Shown: positions 1 through 9,395 of the stretch, piece by piece
How positions within the stretch are numbered: position 1 is the stretch's first letter
Layout: every line of letters starts with the position of its first letter
NCBI RefSeq assembly: GCF_965224175.1
Contig: NZ_OZ245041.1
Location: 2,294,001 to 2,358,000 of the forward strand
From: Kordia sp965224175
GTDB taxonomy: Bacteria > Bacteroidota > Bacteroidia > Flavobacteriales > Flavobacteriaceae
Direction of reading: 5' to 3'
DNA: 64,000 nucleotides
Notes under the pieces: model-generated
What the model saw: only the letters and a program-made list of their open reading frames with translations
Database searches by the model: none
Told to the model about the DNA's origin: nothing
Program-made: the position numbers and the translations under genes

Positions 1-1
1 A

Positions 2-1222
2 TTTGGCGCTGCCTTAGTTCCTGTTACAGGTGCTTTGGTAGAACGTTATAATAAATGCCTTTCATACATTGGAACAGCACCAACGCAATTGCTCAGTTTT
101 CATATTGACGCCATGGGTTGGAGTCCTGAAATTGCTGATGAGAAAGATGATTTTTTATATTTAAATTCTGGAGAAGCAAATCCAAATGCAATTATTCTTT
201 CACCAAAACAAAACGAAAAACCTGCGTATTCGCCTTTTCACAGTTTTGACAGAGAGATTATGAATTTAGTTTTTAAACAACACAAACACGCTATTAAAGA
301 CATTACACGTGATGCTGCGATTTGTGTAGATTTAGATCAATACATAGATGCTTTTTACGAGCCAGAAGATTTATTAAAATACAATCAAATTACGGTCGAT
401 TTTACCGTTGTTGAAGATTTGTTTACCGTTCAACAAAAACAATTACAACTTGTAAAAGAGTTTCATGAAGAAGATAACTTTTTAGACGAAAGCTTACATT
501 TAAAAATTTTAGCATCCGCTAGAAAGCATGGTGATTTACGATCGCGAACGTTACAAATGGAAAGTATCGATTTTAAAACGAGTTCTTTTTATACCAAAGC
601 ATTTGGTGGCGTATTTGTATTTAGAAGAAAAGGAAGTGGAAAAAATATTTTAATCTTCGAATCGAAAGAAGAAGCAGACAAAGTAGTAACTTCTGCCAAA
701 ACACAAGCTTTTCATATTGAAGATGGACGTTTTTTTAGTGCGTTGGCTGCTGAAAAAATGATTGTTCTCGATCCAGAACACAGTGTATTGTCTGGATATT
801 TTGAACGTGTACAGAAAACTATTTTCTTATCACACATAAAAGAACCAACACATTCTTTGAGTGATATTTTAGACAATTCGAATGTTTACAAACGCTATTT
901 AAATCGTTTAACGGCTGATACACGCAAACAACTGATGATTCTTGATCGTTTGCAAACAAATGCGACAAAAGCAAATGCCTTAGATGTAGAAGGCGGATTG
1001 ACACCAGAAGTATTAGCTTGTATACAAATACCAACACCTGAATTGTCGATGGATTTACAAGAACTGGTTTGGAAACTTATTGTAAAAACAACACCTTATA
1101 AAGATCCACTATTTTTATATTGGTATGATAAAGAAACATTTTATGCGGAATATACCGCTTGGGACACATCGTATCAAGATTGGGTCATCAAATTAATTAA
1201 ACAAAACACCTGGAACTCATGA
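2..1222 (+). CDS. Conserved protein of unknown function, 5'-truncated by window edge
   Basis: The reading frame is open from base 2, before any ATG; the first in-frame start-like codon is a TTG at 35. The upstream in-frame residues (FGAALVPVTGA) continue smoothly into the rest, so the gene almost certainly starts outside the window. The visible 406 or so residues have no obvious signal peptide after the edge and no catalytic motif I recognise. The hydrophobic FGAALVPVTGALV stretch could be the end of a membrane segment or of a soluble core strand. It resembles a ~400-residue family seen in Flavobacteriia that I recall under a DUF number (possibly DUF6638), which is unverified. Its stop overlaps the next start in an ATGA junction, which implies translational coupling with the two membrane proteins downstream. 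Confidence 0.75.
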   Translation, partial: FGAALVPVTGALVERYNKCLSYIGTAPTQLLSFHIDAMGWSPEIADEKDDFLYLNSGEANPNAIILSPKQNEKPAYSPFHSFDREIMNLVFKQHKHAIKDITRDAAICVDLDQYIDAFYEPEDLLKYNQITVDFTVVEDLFTVQQKQLQLVKEFHEEDNFLDESLHLKILASARKHGDLRSRTLQMESIDFKTSSFYTKAFGGVFVFRRKGSGKNILIFESKEEADKVVTSAKTQAFHIEDGRFFSALAAEKMIVLDPEHSVLSGYFERVQKTIFLSHIKEPTHSLSDILDNSNVYKRYLNRLTADTRKQLMILDRLQTNATKANALDVEGGLTPEVLACIQIPTPELSMDLQELVWKLIVKTTPYKDPLFLYWYDKETFYAEYTAWDTSYQDWVIKLIKQNTWNS

Positions 1223-1749
1223 TCACTTTTGAAATTATCGTATTCATATCAAGTCTCGTTTTTGGAGTTTCTATCTATTGGCTAGAAGCAAAAAGCAATG
1301 GCTTATACAGAAGCATCAATAAAATTACACATTCGAAAGAATTACAAATGAAATCGACAAGTAAGAAAGGTTTTATTGTACAACAGGAATTTATTCCACG
1401 CTTTATTTATGTGAATATATTTTTCATTATTGTTTCGCTTATTATTTACTTTTTACTCCCAATTTTCACCTTAAGTGTTGCTTATTATGTAACTGCTTTG
1501 GTGGGAACAATGATTGGAATTTATATTGCAAATTTTATCATTGATGTAAAAGATAAATCGGAAGAAATTATAGATAAGGTAGTTGATACAGGAAAAGATT
1601 TTATTGACGATATTAAAACCAAAGGAAAAGAAGCTGCTGATAGTTTTTCAAAAGATGAAACACCAACAGAAGAATCGACTTCCAGCGAACCTGAAGCACC
1701 AAAAAAGAGTGCTAGAGAACGTTTAAAAGATAAAGGATTATTAAAATAA
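1219..1749 (+). CDS. Membrane protein of unknown function with acidic/lysine-rich tail
   Basis: The 176-residue product has a hydrophobic segment at the N terminus (about residues 3-20, possibly a signal anchor) and a long hydrophobic hairpin at about 60-108. After that comes a charged, helix-prone C-terminal half with many Lys, Glu and Asp residues, containing a glycine/lysine stretch (GKDFIDDIKTKGKEAADSF). It ends in a basic ARERLKDKG segment. The tail reads like an amphipathic or coiled region exposed to the cytoplasm. The start ATG overlaps the previous stop by 4 bases, and the next gene begins 5 bases after the stop, so the three genes are probably one operon. No family is recognised. 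Confidence 0.8.
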   Translation: MITFEIIVFISSLVFGVSIYWLEAKSNGLYRSINKITHSKELQMKSTSKKGFIVQQEFIPRFIYVNIFFIIVSLIIYFLLPIFTLSVAYYVTALVGTMIGIYIANFIIDVKDKSEEIIDKVVDTGKDFIDDIKTKGKEAADSFSKDETPTEESTSSEPEAPKKSARERLKDKGLLK

Positions 1750-1754
1750 GAACT

Positions 1755-3404
1755 ATGTTAAAAAGATTTTGGAACCGTGGAACAAAACAAAAAATCATTC
1801 TGATTATTACAGGATTGATCGTTTTTTGTGCGCTTTTTATTTTGAGAGATGATTACCAGCCGTTTTTACTCTTTTTAAGAAAGTACTTGTTTATTTTATT
1901 ATTGTTTATTCTTATTATTTATTTCGGAATACGCTCGTTTCGAAAAGCAGCAAGTGCTCTCAAAAAAGTATTTAGAGGTATTCTTACACTAGCATCAATT
2001 GCATTGATTTATGTTATGTTGTGGAATGTTGGAATGTATGATTATATGCAAACTTACAATGTGTTTAACGACATGAATCTGCAAGAAATTGCAAAATTAC
2101 CTTTAAGTAGAAACGAACGCATTCAACCATATAACAATATAAAAACGATGGCGTATGAATCAATTTCTGAAACACAGGAAGTATCGCCACCACAATTAGT
2201 TCGTGTTGATGGTCGTAACCAATGGACAATGGCAGTACAACCATCTAAAGAATATTCTATTCAACGTATCAATGACAATATTGAAGAATTATTCTCTGTA
2301 TCAAGTACATCGCCTTCTCCTCGATTTGCCAATGAAAATAGAATTTCGGCAACATTTTCTATTGGAGAATCGTTAGCGTTTAGTAGAAACACGTATAATG
2401 CAGTTGTACAGCGTTTTAATCCTTGGCAATTATTTAATTATGAGCCACACGAAGCGTATTATATGAAAAATGATGACGGACATTGGGTTCAAGTTGTAAG
2501 TTTGATCAGATGGAAAGGTTTCTTTTTTCCATACCCAACTTTTGGCGGTGTAATGGTTTTAGAAACTGGAGAACATGATTTTAATGATTATGTAGAGCGC
2601 TTACTTATAGGTAAAGGGACTTTTATTGCTGCAGAAGATGTACATAAGTATCCTTACTTAACACGTCAAAATACTTTATCTGAAAAAGTATCACGCTTGC
2701 AAGCTAAATCAATGATGTTTTTAGCTGGATTTACAGATCCATTACCTTGGAATAAGAAAACTGCCGTGAAGATTCCAGATTTAATTGAAGATCAGAATCA
2801 GCAACCATTTGTAACTGACTTTAAATTTACTGGAGCCGTAAATGATGCATATGACGGATTGTATCATTGGTTTGGACTAGAACCTATCGGAAACGAACGT
2901 ACCAGCTTATCTATTAGTGTTTTTATTCCGGCTGATGGAAGTAAAAAAGTTTATTACTACAATCACGCGAATAAAAAAGAAGGTTTGGCAGGTGTTTCTG
3001 CAATGCCAGCCAAGGTTATGGAATCTAAAAAATCATATGATTGGAATGTAAACAAGCCTGTAGAGTTTAGACCTTTTATCAGAGATATTGCTGGAAAACG
3101 TCGTTTGTTTATGTTGAGTACCATTGCTGCAAAACGTGAAAATAGTGATCAATTTGATGGTGGATCTACTCCAGATTTGGCTTTAGTTGATGTTTCATAT
3201 AAAGATGTTGTCTGGATTGACGCAAAACATCCATCACAATGGAACGAACAAATTTTAGCACAATTGGGCGAAACATGGCAAGATTCAGAAAATTTATCAG
3301 ACAAAGATTTATATCCAAACAGATTAAATATAAAAACTGAAATCGTAAAAGATTCTATGACAACTCAAAAAGATAGTATTGTAAAAGACACACTTACACA
3401 GTAG
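1755..3404 (+). CDS. Polytopic membrane protein with large extracytoplasmic domain, unknown function
   Basis: The 549-residue protein begins with a short basic cytoplasmic end, followed by three hydrophobic segments at roughly residues 12-28, 35-58 and 72-92. The remaining ~450 residues are hydrophilic with many aromatic residues (for example GFFFPYPTFGG), like a folded periplasmic domain. The C terminus is a low-complexity stretch of Lys, Asp, Ser and Thr (KDSMTTQKDSIVKDTLTQ). I do not recognise the family. It is the last gene of the three-gene run starting before the window and is followed by a clear hairpin terminator shared with the convergent kinase gene. Confidence 0.82.
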   Translation: MLKRFWNRGTKQKIILIITGLIVFCALFILRDDYQPFLLFLRKYLFILLLFILIIYFGIRSFRKAASALKKVFRGILTLASIALIYVMLWNVGMYDYMQTYNVFNDMNLQEIAKLPLSRNERIQPYNNIKTMAYESISETQEVSPPQLVRVDGRNQWTMAVQPSKEYSIQRINDNIEELFSVSSTSPSPRFANENRISATFSIGESLAFSRNTYNAVVQRFNPWQLFNYEPHEAYYMKNDDGHWVQVVSLIRWKGFFFPYPTFGGVMVLETGEHDFNDYVERLLIGKGTFIAAEDVHKYPYLTRQNTLSEKVSRLQAKSMMFLAGFTDPLPWNKKTAVKIPDLIEDQNQQPFVTDFKFTGAVNDAYDGLYHWFGLEPIGNERTSLSISVFIPADGSKKVYYYNHANKKEGLAGVSAMPAKVMESKKSYDWNVNKPVEFRPFIRDIAGKRRLFMLSTIAAKRENSDQFDGGSTPDLALVDVSYKDVVWIDAKHPSQWNEQILAQLGETWQDSENLSDKDLYPNRLNIKTEIVKDSMTTQKDSIVKDTLTQ

Positions 3405-3426
3405 TTTAATCTTTTAAAGACAACAA

Positions 3427-3463
3427 AAAAGCGCTAATTTAAATTATATAAATTAGCGCTTTT
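3427..3463. terminator. Bidirectional hairpin terminator
   Basis: A perfect 14-bp inverted repeat (AAAAGCGCTAATTT and its complement) with a 9-base loop has an A-run on the left and a T-run on the right, so it can act in both directions. It lies between the convergent membrane-protein gene and the histidine kinase gene. Confidence 0.85.
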
Positions 3464-3480
3464 CTATTTTATTTTATGCT

Positions 3481-5415
3481 TTATCGCAGTGGAATATTAA
3501 GTACAACTTCTGTCCCGGCAGGATACTGATTTGTATCTTTTAAATCTTTAAAATGAACTGAAAAGCTATTTTTAAAGTCTTTCACAAAATTTGTAAGTCT
3601 ATTTTTTGTCAATGTTATTCCTATAGATTTTCGTTTTACAATTTTATTGTCTGCAATTTTTTGAGCTGCCTCTCTACCTATTCCGTTATCAGCAATTGCA
3701 ATGGTTACATAATCATCTTCTGTTTTTGTTACAGATAGTTTTATGTTTTTCTCTCCTTTTTTAGAAGACAATCCATGCCAAAGTGCATTTTCTAAAAACG
3801 GTTGCAACACTAAAGAAGGAATTTTTATTTGATCAAGATTGATATTTTCATCTACCAATACTTCAAAATTAATTTCATTAGAGAAGCGAATATTTTCGAT
3901 ACTCATATACAAATCCATCGTTTCTAGTTCATCACTTAATGAAACAACTTTCACTCGAGAAGCATCTAATATTTTACGAATTAGTTTTGCAAATTTATTC
4001 AAGTAATGTACCGCATTTTTCTGCTCGTTACTAATAATATATTGCTTGATAGAGTTCAGCGAATTAAACACAAAATGTGGATTCATCTGACTACGCAACA
4101 TGTCTTGTTCAAGCGTTAAAATCTTCTTTTCGTTATTCAGCAATCGTTGTCGGTACAAAATGTAAATCATGATCGCCAAAAAGGCAAACACAATACTACT
4201 TGTAACCCAAATGCTTTTGTTTCGCTTAAGCGTTTGCTTTACCGTTGCGTTTTCTTTTTCAAGATTTTCAATTTGTGTATTAAACTTTTTAGTATCGTAT
4301 TTTACAATAAGATCATTTACATATTTAAAGTTCTTTTCATTTGTAATTTCTTCATTCAGTTCATACGATTTCTTTCTAAAATCAAGCGCTTTTTTATATT
4401 TTTTCTCTTGTTCTGCAACCACGGCTAAACGTCCATAACTTTCTGCAATTGCACTTTTTAAATTGTATTCTTGTGAAATATCTAATCCTTCATTTAGATA
4501 CTTTTTCGCTTTTGTATAATTTTTTAATTCTAAATACGCCCAACCTAAAGTTGTATATACTCCTGAAAGATGAAACTTATCTCTGAGTCCTTTGGCACTT
4601 TCAAGAGTTGATGAAATAATTTCAATTGCTTCGTCGTATTTTTTCTGCTTGATATAAATTCGACCAATCGTATTATTACAAATTACACGTCCTAAATTAG
4701 AATTGATTTCATTGTTATATCGTAAAGATTCTTTATAATCTAACAAAGCACCTTCTAAATCTCCTGTGGCTTCTTTTGCGTATCCTATATTATGATAATT
4801 AATTGCCAAGCCTAGTTTGTTTCCAACACTTTCTTCAATTTTCATTGATCGTTTAAAGCGCTGTACTGCAAGATCGTATTGTTCTAATACAAGGAAAATA
4901 TTCCCCATACTATTCAGAGAAACGGCAATACTTCTTTTTACTGATTCTGTTTTATCCTCAATACTTTCTGCAAGTGCTAAGGCTTCTTGATGATAATCTA
5001 AAGCACGTCTAATATCATCAATTCTGCGATACACAACGCCTAACATATTTAAAGCCTTTGCATGCAATTCTTTATCACCTGCCTCTTTTGCTTTCTCTAA
5101 AGCTTGCTCATGATATAAAATTGCTTTATTATACTGAGACGTATTACGACAATAATTTCCTATCGCATTTAAAGCATAACTTTCTCCATGGAGATATTTA
5201 TTTTCTTTGTATAAATTAACTATATATTGAAGTTGCAGAGAGTCTTTTGTAAACTGTTCTAATTTCTCATGAATCTTAGAATACTCTGTAGGTTTTGCTT
5301 CCAAAAGTGCATTCGCTTCTTTCACAAAAATACTATCTGTAGTTTGTGAGAAACTAATTGTATATAGGAAGAGGGAAAGAATGCATATTAGTACATTCTT
5401 ATATAAATAGTGCAT
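3481..5415 (-). CDS. TPR-containing sensor histidine kinase, LytS/YehU type
   Basis: This is a 644-residue membrane kinase that pairs with the LytTR regulator encoded just upstream in the same transcript (13-base gap). The N terminus is a signal peptide (ICILSLFLYTISFSQ). It is followed by about eight TPR-like helical repeats from about residue 60 to 370, each marked by repeated A-L-x-Y and G-x-x-Y patterns. Next is a coiled coil near 370-395 and a transmembrane segment at about 398-422. The phosphoacceptor region MNPHFVFNSLNSIK has its histidine at about residue 444, typical of the His_kinase (LytS-type) family. A HATPase region with DNGIG lies near 575. The periplasmic TPR domain presumably binds a ligand or partner; the signal sensed is unknown. 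Confidence 0.93.
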   Translation of the reverse strand: MHYLYKNVLICILSLFLYTISFSQTTDSIFVKEANALLEAKPTEYSKIHEKLEQFTKDSLQLQYIVNLYKENKYLHGESYALNAIGNYCRNTSQYNKAILYHEQALEKAKEAGDKELHAKALNMLGVVYRRIDDIRRALDYHQEALALAESIEDKTESVKRSIAVSLNSMGNIFLVLEQYDLAVQRFKRSMKIEESVGNKLGLAINYHNIGYAKEATGDLEGALLDYKESLRYNNEINSNLGRVICNNTIGRIYIKQKKYDEAIEIISSTLESAKGLRDKFHLSGVYTTLGWAYLELKNYTKAKKYLNEGLDISQEYNLKSAIAESYGRLAVVAEQEKKYKKALDFRKKSYELNEEITNEKNFKYVNDLIVKYDTKKFNTQIENLEKENATVKQTLKRNKSIWVTSSIVFAFLAIMIYILYRQRLLNNEKKILTLEQDMLRSQMNPHFVFNSLNSIKQYIISNEQKNAVHYLNKFAKLIRKILDASRVKVVSLSDELETMDLYMSIENIRFSNEINFEVLVDENINLDQIKIPSLVLQPFLENALWHGLSSKKGEKNIKLSVTKTEDDYVTIAIADNGIGREAAQKIADNKIVKRKSIGITLTKNRLTNFVKDFKNSFSVHFKDLKDTNQYPAGTEVVLNIPLR

Positions 5416-5428
5416 ACACTTAATTTTC

Positions 5429-6166
5429 TTATAATTTTTCTAAAAAAGCGGCTTTGCGCTGTCTAGAAATAGGTATTTTATGATTTGAGATTAAAATAAC
5501 ATAACCATCAGATTTTATAAACTCTTTAATCTTGTCTAAGTTCACAATAAATGAATTATGTATTCTAAAAAAACGCTCGTCGGGCAACATAGCATTTACT
5601 TCTTTTAATTTTTTTGTCAGTACTATTTTTTTTGAATTCGTTAAATATAAAGTACTATAATTTCCGTCAGATTCTGCAAAAAGTAAATCGTCTAAATCTA
5701 GAAAAATCAGTTTTCCATCAGTATTAATCGTGATTCGTTTTTTATTAAATCGACTATTATAATCTGACAAAATACGCTCAAACTTCTCTGTAGAAACGTC
5801 ATTTCGAGAAATATATTTTTTAACCTTTGATATTGCAACTTTCAAATCGTCCATATCAATTGGTTTCAATAAATAATCAATAGCTTCTTCTTTCAAAGCT
5901 TTAATAGCATATTCATTGTAAGCAGTTGTTATAATGACTGCAAAATCCTTTGTTTTCAATCTATTCAAAAACTGAAAACCGTCCATAGTTGGCATTTCTA
6001 TATCTAAAAAAAGGCAGTCGCAAGATACTTTCTCTATATATTTTAAAGCTTCTTCAGGATCCGTAAATTTTGCTAAAATTTCAATCTCATCACTAAAGTT
6101 ATCCAACTCCCATGCGAGACTTTCTATAGCTTTGGGTTCATCGTCTATTAAAATTGCTTTTAACAT
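5429..6166 (-). CDS. LytTR-family response regulator
   Basis: The 245-residue protein has an N-terminal receiver domain (acidic pocket D8-D9, phosphoacceptor D55 in LFLDIEMPTMDG, conserved T and K in TTAYNEYA and LLKPID). A linker leads to a C-terminal LytTR DNA-binding domain from about residue 138 (FAESDGNYSTLYL, FFRIHNSFIVNL, and a C-terminal PISRQRK motif). It is the first gene of the operon with the TPR kinase. Targets cannot be read directly. The nearest divergent unit is the secreted-protein cluster starting at 6496, which is a reasonable but unproven candidate. Confidence 0.95.
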   Translation of the reverse strand: MLKAILIDDEPKAIESLAWELDNFSDEIEILAKFTDPEEALKYIEKVSCDCLFLDIEMPTMDGFQFLNRLKTKDFAVIITTAYNEYAIKALKEEAIDYLLKPIDMDDLKVAISKVKKYISRNDVSTEKFERILSDYNSRFNKKRITINTDGKLIFLDLDDLLFAESDGNYSTLYLTNSKKIVLTKKLKEVNAMLPDERFFRIHNSFIVNLDKIKEFIKSDGYVILISNHKIPISRQRKAAFLEKL

Positions 6167-6495
6167 AAGTATTGGTTTTATAATTTAAAGGTACGCTTTT
6201 CGGGTTAAATTCTGACGTTGTTCGTATCATTGGTTCAAAAATATGTATGTGCGGTTTACTTTCTTAAATAGATAACAAACAAGGGGATTTTCACCTTTTT
6301 TTCACAAAAACAGATTATACAACATTTGACGCCATTCATACAAAAACTACTCTTCTGAGCTTCTTCATCCTATATATTTGAATCATTATTAAGCCCACCC
6401 CAAATTTTGATAGCTATGTAATTTAAGATATAAGTTATGAGTACACATAAAATTATAATACAATTTATCTAATACTAACAATCAAAATCAAAGTA
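6167..6495. promoter_or_regulatory. Divergent intergenic region with a weak TAnnTTTG-type box
   Basis: This 329-base A/T-rich gap separates the minus-strand LytTR operon from the plus-strand secreted-protein cluster. A TATATTTG at 6373-6380 matches the Bacteroidota -7 consensus TAnnTTTG, but no TTG is present at the expected 17-21 base distance upstream, so the promoter call is weak. The region is a plausible site for LytTR operators, though I could not identify a convincing repeated half-site. No coding sequence was found. Confidence 0.35.
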
Positions 6496-7968
6496 ATGAA
6501 AAAAATTACACTATTCTTAATGCTAATTTGTTTTGCTTTCAGTACGAACACGAAGGCAAATAATATCCAAGTGAATAATATATCACTTGAAAACTTAAAT
6601 GAAGTTTCTAACTGGGTTCATGTAGAATTTGACCTATTTTGGGAAAACTCATGGAGAATCAGCTCAGGGCCATCCAATTGGGATGCAGCATGGGTATTTA
6701 TCAAATACAGAGTAAACAACGGAAGCTGGACACATGGTATTGTAAGTCAGGCAAGTTCTGTAGCTGCTGCCGGAAGTACTTTAGATGTAACTTCTGATGG
6801 TATGGGAGCTTTTATTTACAGATCTGGTGACGGAAGCGGAAACGTAAACTTTCAAAACACACAACTTCGTTGGAACTTCGGCTCGACAGATACTAATGAC
6901 ATTATAGACATTCAGGTATTTGCTATAGAAATGGTATATGTACCATCAGGAAATTTTTATTTAGGAGGAACTACAGGAGACGAATCTAATAAATTCCACT
7001 CAGGAGGATTTTCAACATCTTCTTCTTACCAAGTTACTTCAGAAGGAGCTATCACAATTGCAAATACTAGTGGAAATTTATACTATACAGCAGATAATGC
7101 TAGTGGAGGAGATCAAACAGGAACTCTAGGTGCTTCATATCCAAAAGGATTTAATGATTTTTACTGTATGAAGTATGAATTAACTGAAGCTCAGTGGCTT
7201 GGTTTCTTTAATAGCCTAACTGAAACGCAAAAAACAAACAGAGACGTTACAGATTCAACTCACAAGAATAGCGATAACGAAATTAGTAGGAATACAATCT
7301 CATGGACTGGAGGATCAGCAAGTGCAACTACAAATGCACCCGATAGAGCCTGTAGTTATTTAAGTCCTGGAGATATGAATGCATATATGGATTGGACAGG
7401 AATGCGTCCTATGACTGAACTGGAATACGAAAAAGCTTGTAGAGGACCTATTTTACCAAAACCTGGCGAATTTGCTTGGGGAAGTGCTAATATTGCCTCT
7501 AATGCATACAATTTAGTGAATTCAGGATTCTCAAGTGAACGAATCACAAATCCAGAAACAAATACAGGAAACGCAATATATGCGGATACTAACGGAACAA
7601 TTAGCGGACCTTTACGTAACGGAATTTTTGCTGCAAGTGCTATAAATAATAACCGTGAAGAAACTGGAGGAAGTTACTACGGAATTATGGAACTTTCTGG
7701 AAACCTATACGAGCGTTGCGTATCAGTAGGAACTTCACAAGGACGTAACTTCACAGGAGTTCATGGAAACGGAATTATTAGTTCTACTGGAAATGGTACT
7801 GCTATCAACTGGCCAAACAATACTACAGGTGATGGATATAGTTACCGTGGAGGAAGTTGGTTGAATGGATCAGATTTCATTAGAGTATCTGATAGATTTG
7901 ATGGTGCATCTGTAATTGCATCTGGAAATAACCGTTTAGGATTTAGAGCTGTAAGAACTGCACCATAA
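6496..7968 (+). CDS. Secreted SUMF1/FGE-fold protein without the catalytic cysteines
   Basis: The 490-residue protein has a signal peptide (KITLFLMLICFAFSTNTKA), a beta-rich N-terminal domain to about residue 140, and a formylglycine-generating-enzyme-like (SUMF1) domain from about 146 (MVYVPSGNFYLGG) to the end. Family markers are MKYELTEAQWLGFF, the MRPMTELEYEKACRG motif, ELSGNLYER, YRGGSW and the terminal NNRLGFRAVR. True sulfatase-activating enzymes have two catalytic Cys just after RGGS(F/W); here that stretch is LNGSDFIRVSDR, with no Cys. It is therefore probably a structural or binding protein rather than an oxidase, like the GldJ/GldK relatives of the fold. It is followed after 1 base by the repeat protein, suggesting one operon. 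Confidence 0.9.
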   Translation: MKKITLFLMLICFAFSTNTKANNIQVNNISLENLNEVSNWVHVEFDLFWENSWRISSGPSNWDAAWVFIKYRVNNGSWTHGIVSQASSVAAAGSTLDVTSDGMGAFIYRSGDGSGNVNFQNTQLRWNFGSTDTNDIIDIQVFAIEMVYVPSGNFYLGGTTGDESNKFHSGGFSTSSSYQVTSEGAITIANTSGNLYYTADNASGGDQTGTLGASYPKGFNDFYCMKYELTEAQWLGFFNSLTETQKTNRDVTDSTHKNSDNEISRNTISWTGGSASATTNAPDRACSYLSPGDMNAYMDWTGMRPMTELEYEKACRGPILPKPGEFAWGSANIASNAYNLVNSGFSSERITNPETNTGNAIYADTNGTISGPLRNGIFAASAINNNREETGGSYYGIMELSGNLYERCVSVGTSQGRNFTGVHGNGIISSTGNGTAINWPNNTTGDGYSYRGGSWLNGSDFIRVSDRFDGASVIASGNNRLGFRAVRTAP

Positions 7969-7969
7969 G

Positions 7970-9391
7970 ATGAAGGAGATGAAAAAAAGAATTATTTTCT
8001 TATTGTCTATTTCTCTCCTGTATAGTATACAAGTTGCTGCTCAATTTGAAGGAAGTAATGGTGATGGTTTTGATAGAGAAATCGTATCATCCATAACACT
8101 TACAAATCTTTCTCTTGAAGTACTGTATGAAGGTAGTAATGGTGATGGATTTTCTAACAGACTATTAGCCGCCACTACACTTGATAATACTTCACTTGCA
8201 GTATTATACGAAGGCAGTAATGGTGATGGATTTGCCTTGAGATTATTACCTGCCACTACACTAGATAATACACAATTAACAGTATTATATGATGGCAGTA
8301 ATGGTGATGGATTCTCTAGCAGATTACTTACAGCTACTACGCTAGACAATACTTCGCTTGCAGTATTATATGATGGTAGTAATGGTGATGGATTCTCCAG
8401 CAGATTACTTACAGCTACTACGCTAGACAATACTTCACTTGCAGTATTATACGATGGTAGCAATGGTGACGGATTTAGTTTAAGACTATTATCTGCTACT
8501 ACATTAGACAATACAGAACTCTCCGTACTATATGACGGAAGTAATGGAGACGGATTTGATGTTGAACAATTCAATGGTTTCTTAGATCCGAACCAAATTG
8601 TAGATTTAAGAGTACGCGCAACAGTATTCTTACAAGGACCTATTTTAAATTCTGTTGATGACGATTTAATGAATGACAACTTACGTGCAGGTAATTTGAT
8701 TCCTAAAATAAGTCCTTATAACGCAGGAGATATAATTACTGATTCTAATGTATTTAATGATGGTGGAATCTCTGGAACAGGTGTTCCTGCTGATAATATT
8801 GTTGATTGGGTATGGATTGAAATCAGAAGTAGCGCAGACAATACACTAGTTGTTGATGGCACGTCTGCTTTAGTACAACGTGACGGAGATATTGTTGCTT
8901 TAGATGGTACATCAGATGTTATTTTACGAGGACTTACTGGTAATTATTTTATTACTGTAAAACATAGAAACCATTTAGGTGTAATGACTCAAAGTACTCG
9001 TGCACTATCGGTATCACCTTCAGCAGCTACAGATTTCACTAGAAACTCTACTGCTGTATTCGGGACTAATGCACGTGTTCAACTAGCAAGTGGTGATATG
9101 GCTTTGTGGGCAGGAAATGTTAATGGAGATACTTTCGTGCAATATTCAGGAACAACTCCTGATTCACCTAGTATTTTATCAGAAGTGTTAAACGACGCTG
9201 GGAACTTTTTAAATTTCCCTACCTACATCGTAAATGGATATAATATACATGATATTAATATGGACGGAAATACACAATATACTGGAACAACTCCTGACAC
9301 ACCAATTCTATTACAAAATGTGTTAGCTCATCCAGGTAATTTCCTAAACTTTAGTACATATCAAATTCAAGAACAATTACCAGAAAACTAA
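7970..9391 (+). CDS. Secreted protein with tandem 27-residue GSNGDGF repeats
   Basis: The 473-residue product has a signal peptide (residues 5-24, ending VAAQ). Six full 27-residue repeats (YDGSNGDGFSSRLLTATTL then DNTSLAVL) plus a partial seventh cover residues 26-205. Next comes a domain that recurs in large Bacteroidota surface proteins (LRVRATVFLQGP, NDNLRAGNLIPKISPY, VDWVWIEIRS, LVQRDGDIVALDG, VKHRNHLGVMT). Near the C terminus two copies of a segment with GN-NGD / YSGTTPDSPSIL / NFLNFPTY appear; the GNVNGD part resembles calcium-binding dockerin-like loops. Asp/Asn-Gly-rich repeats may bind calcium (inference). There is no T9SS sorting domain. An alternative start is the ATG at 7979. The gene follows the SUMF1 gene by 1 base and precedes the sorted protein by 4. 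Confidence 0.9.
   Translation: MKEMKKRIIFLLSISLLYSIQVAAQFEGSNGDGFDREIVSSITLTNLSLEVLYEGSNGDGFSNRLLAATTLDNTSLAVLYEGSNGDGFALRLLPATTLDNTQLTVLYDGSNGDGFSSRLLTATTLDNTSLAVLYDGSNGDGFSSRLLTATTLDNTSLAVLYDGSNGDGFSLRLLSATTLDNTELSVLYDGSNGDGFDVEQFNGFLDPNQIVDLRVRATVFLQGPILNSVDDDLMNDNLRAGNLIPKISPYNAGDIITDSNVFNDGGISGTGVPADNIVDWVWIEIRSSADNTLVVDGTSALVQRDGDIVALDGTSDVILRGLTGNYFITVKHRNHLGVMTQSTRALSVSPSAATDFTRNSTAVFGTNARVQLASGDMALWAGNVNGDTFVQYSGTTPDSPSILSEVLNDAGNFLNFPTYIVNGYNIHDINMDGNTQYTGTTPDTPILLQNVLAHPGNFLNFSTYQIQEQLPEN
8045..8580 (+). repeat. Tandem 81-bp coding repeat, six full units plus a partial one
   Basis: Six consecutive 81-bp units encode the 27-residue motif beginning at the F/Y before (E/D)GSNGDGF. 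Units 4 and 5 are almost identical at the DNA level and encode the same 27 residues, while units 1, 3 and 6 have diverged. This pattern suggests recent duplication inside an older array, and copy number may vary between strains. Confidence 0.92.
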
Positions 9392-9395
9392 TCTT

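Noticed and set aside
8041..8679. 212-codon antisense frame with repeated NPSPLLPSYNTASEVLSS
   Set aside because: It mirrors the 81-bp coding repeats of the sense gene; the repeated sequence keeps the opposite strand open. The sense strand has a signal peptide and recognisable domains.
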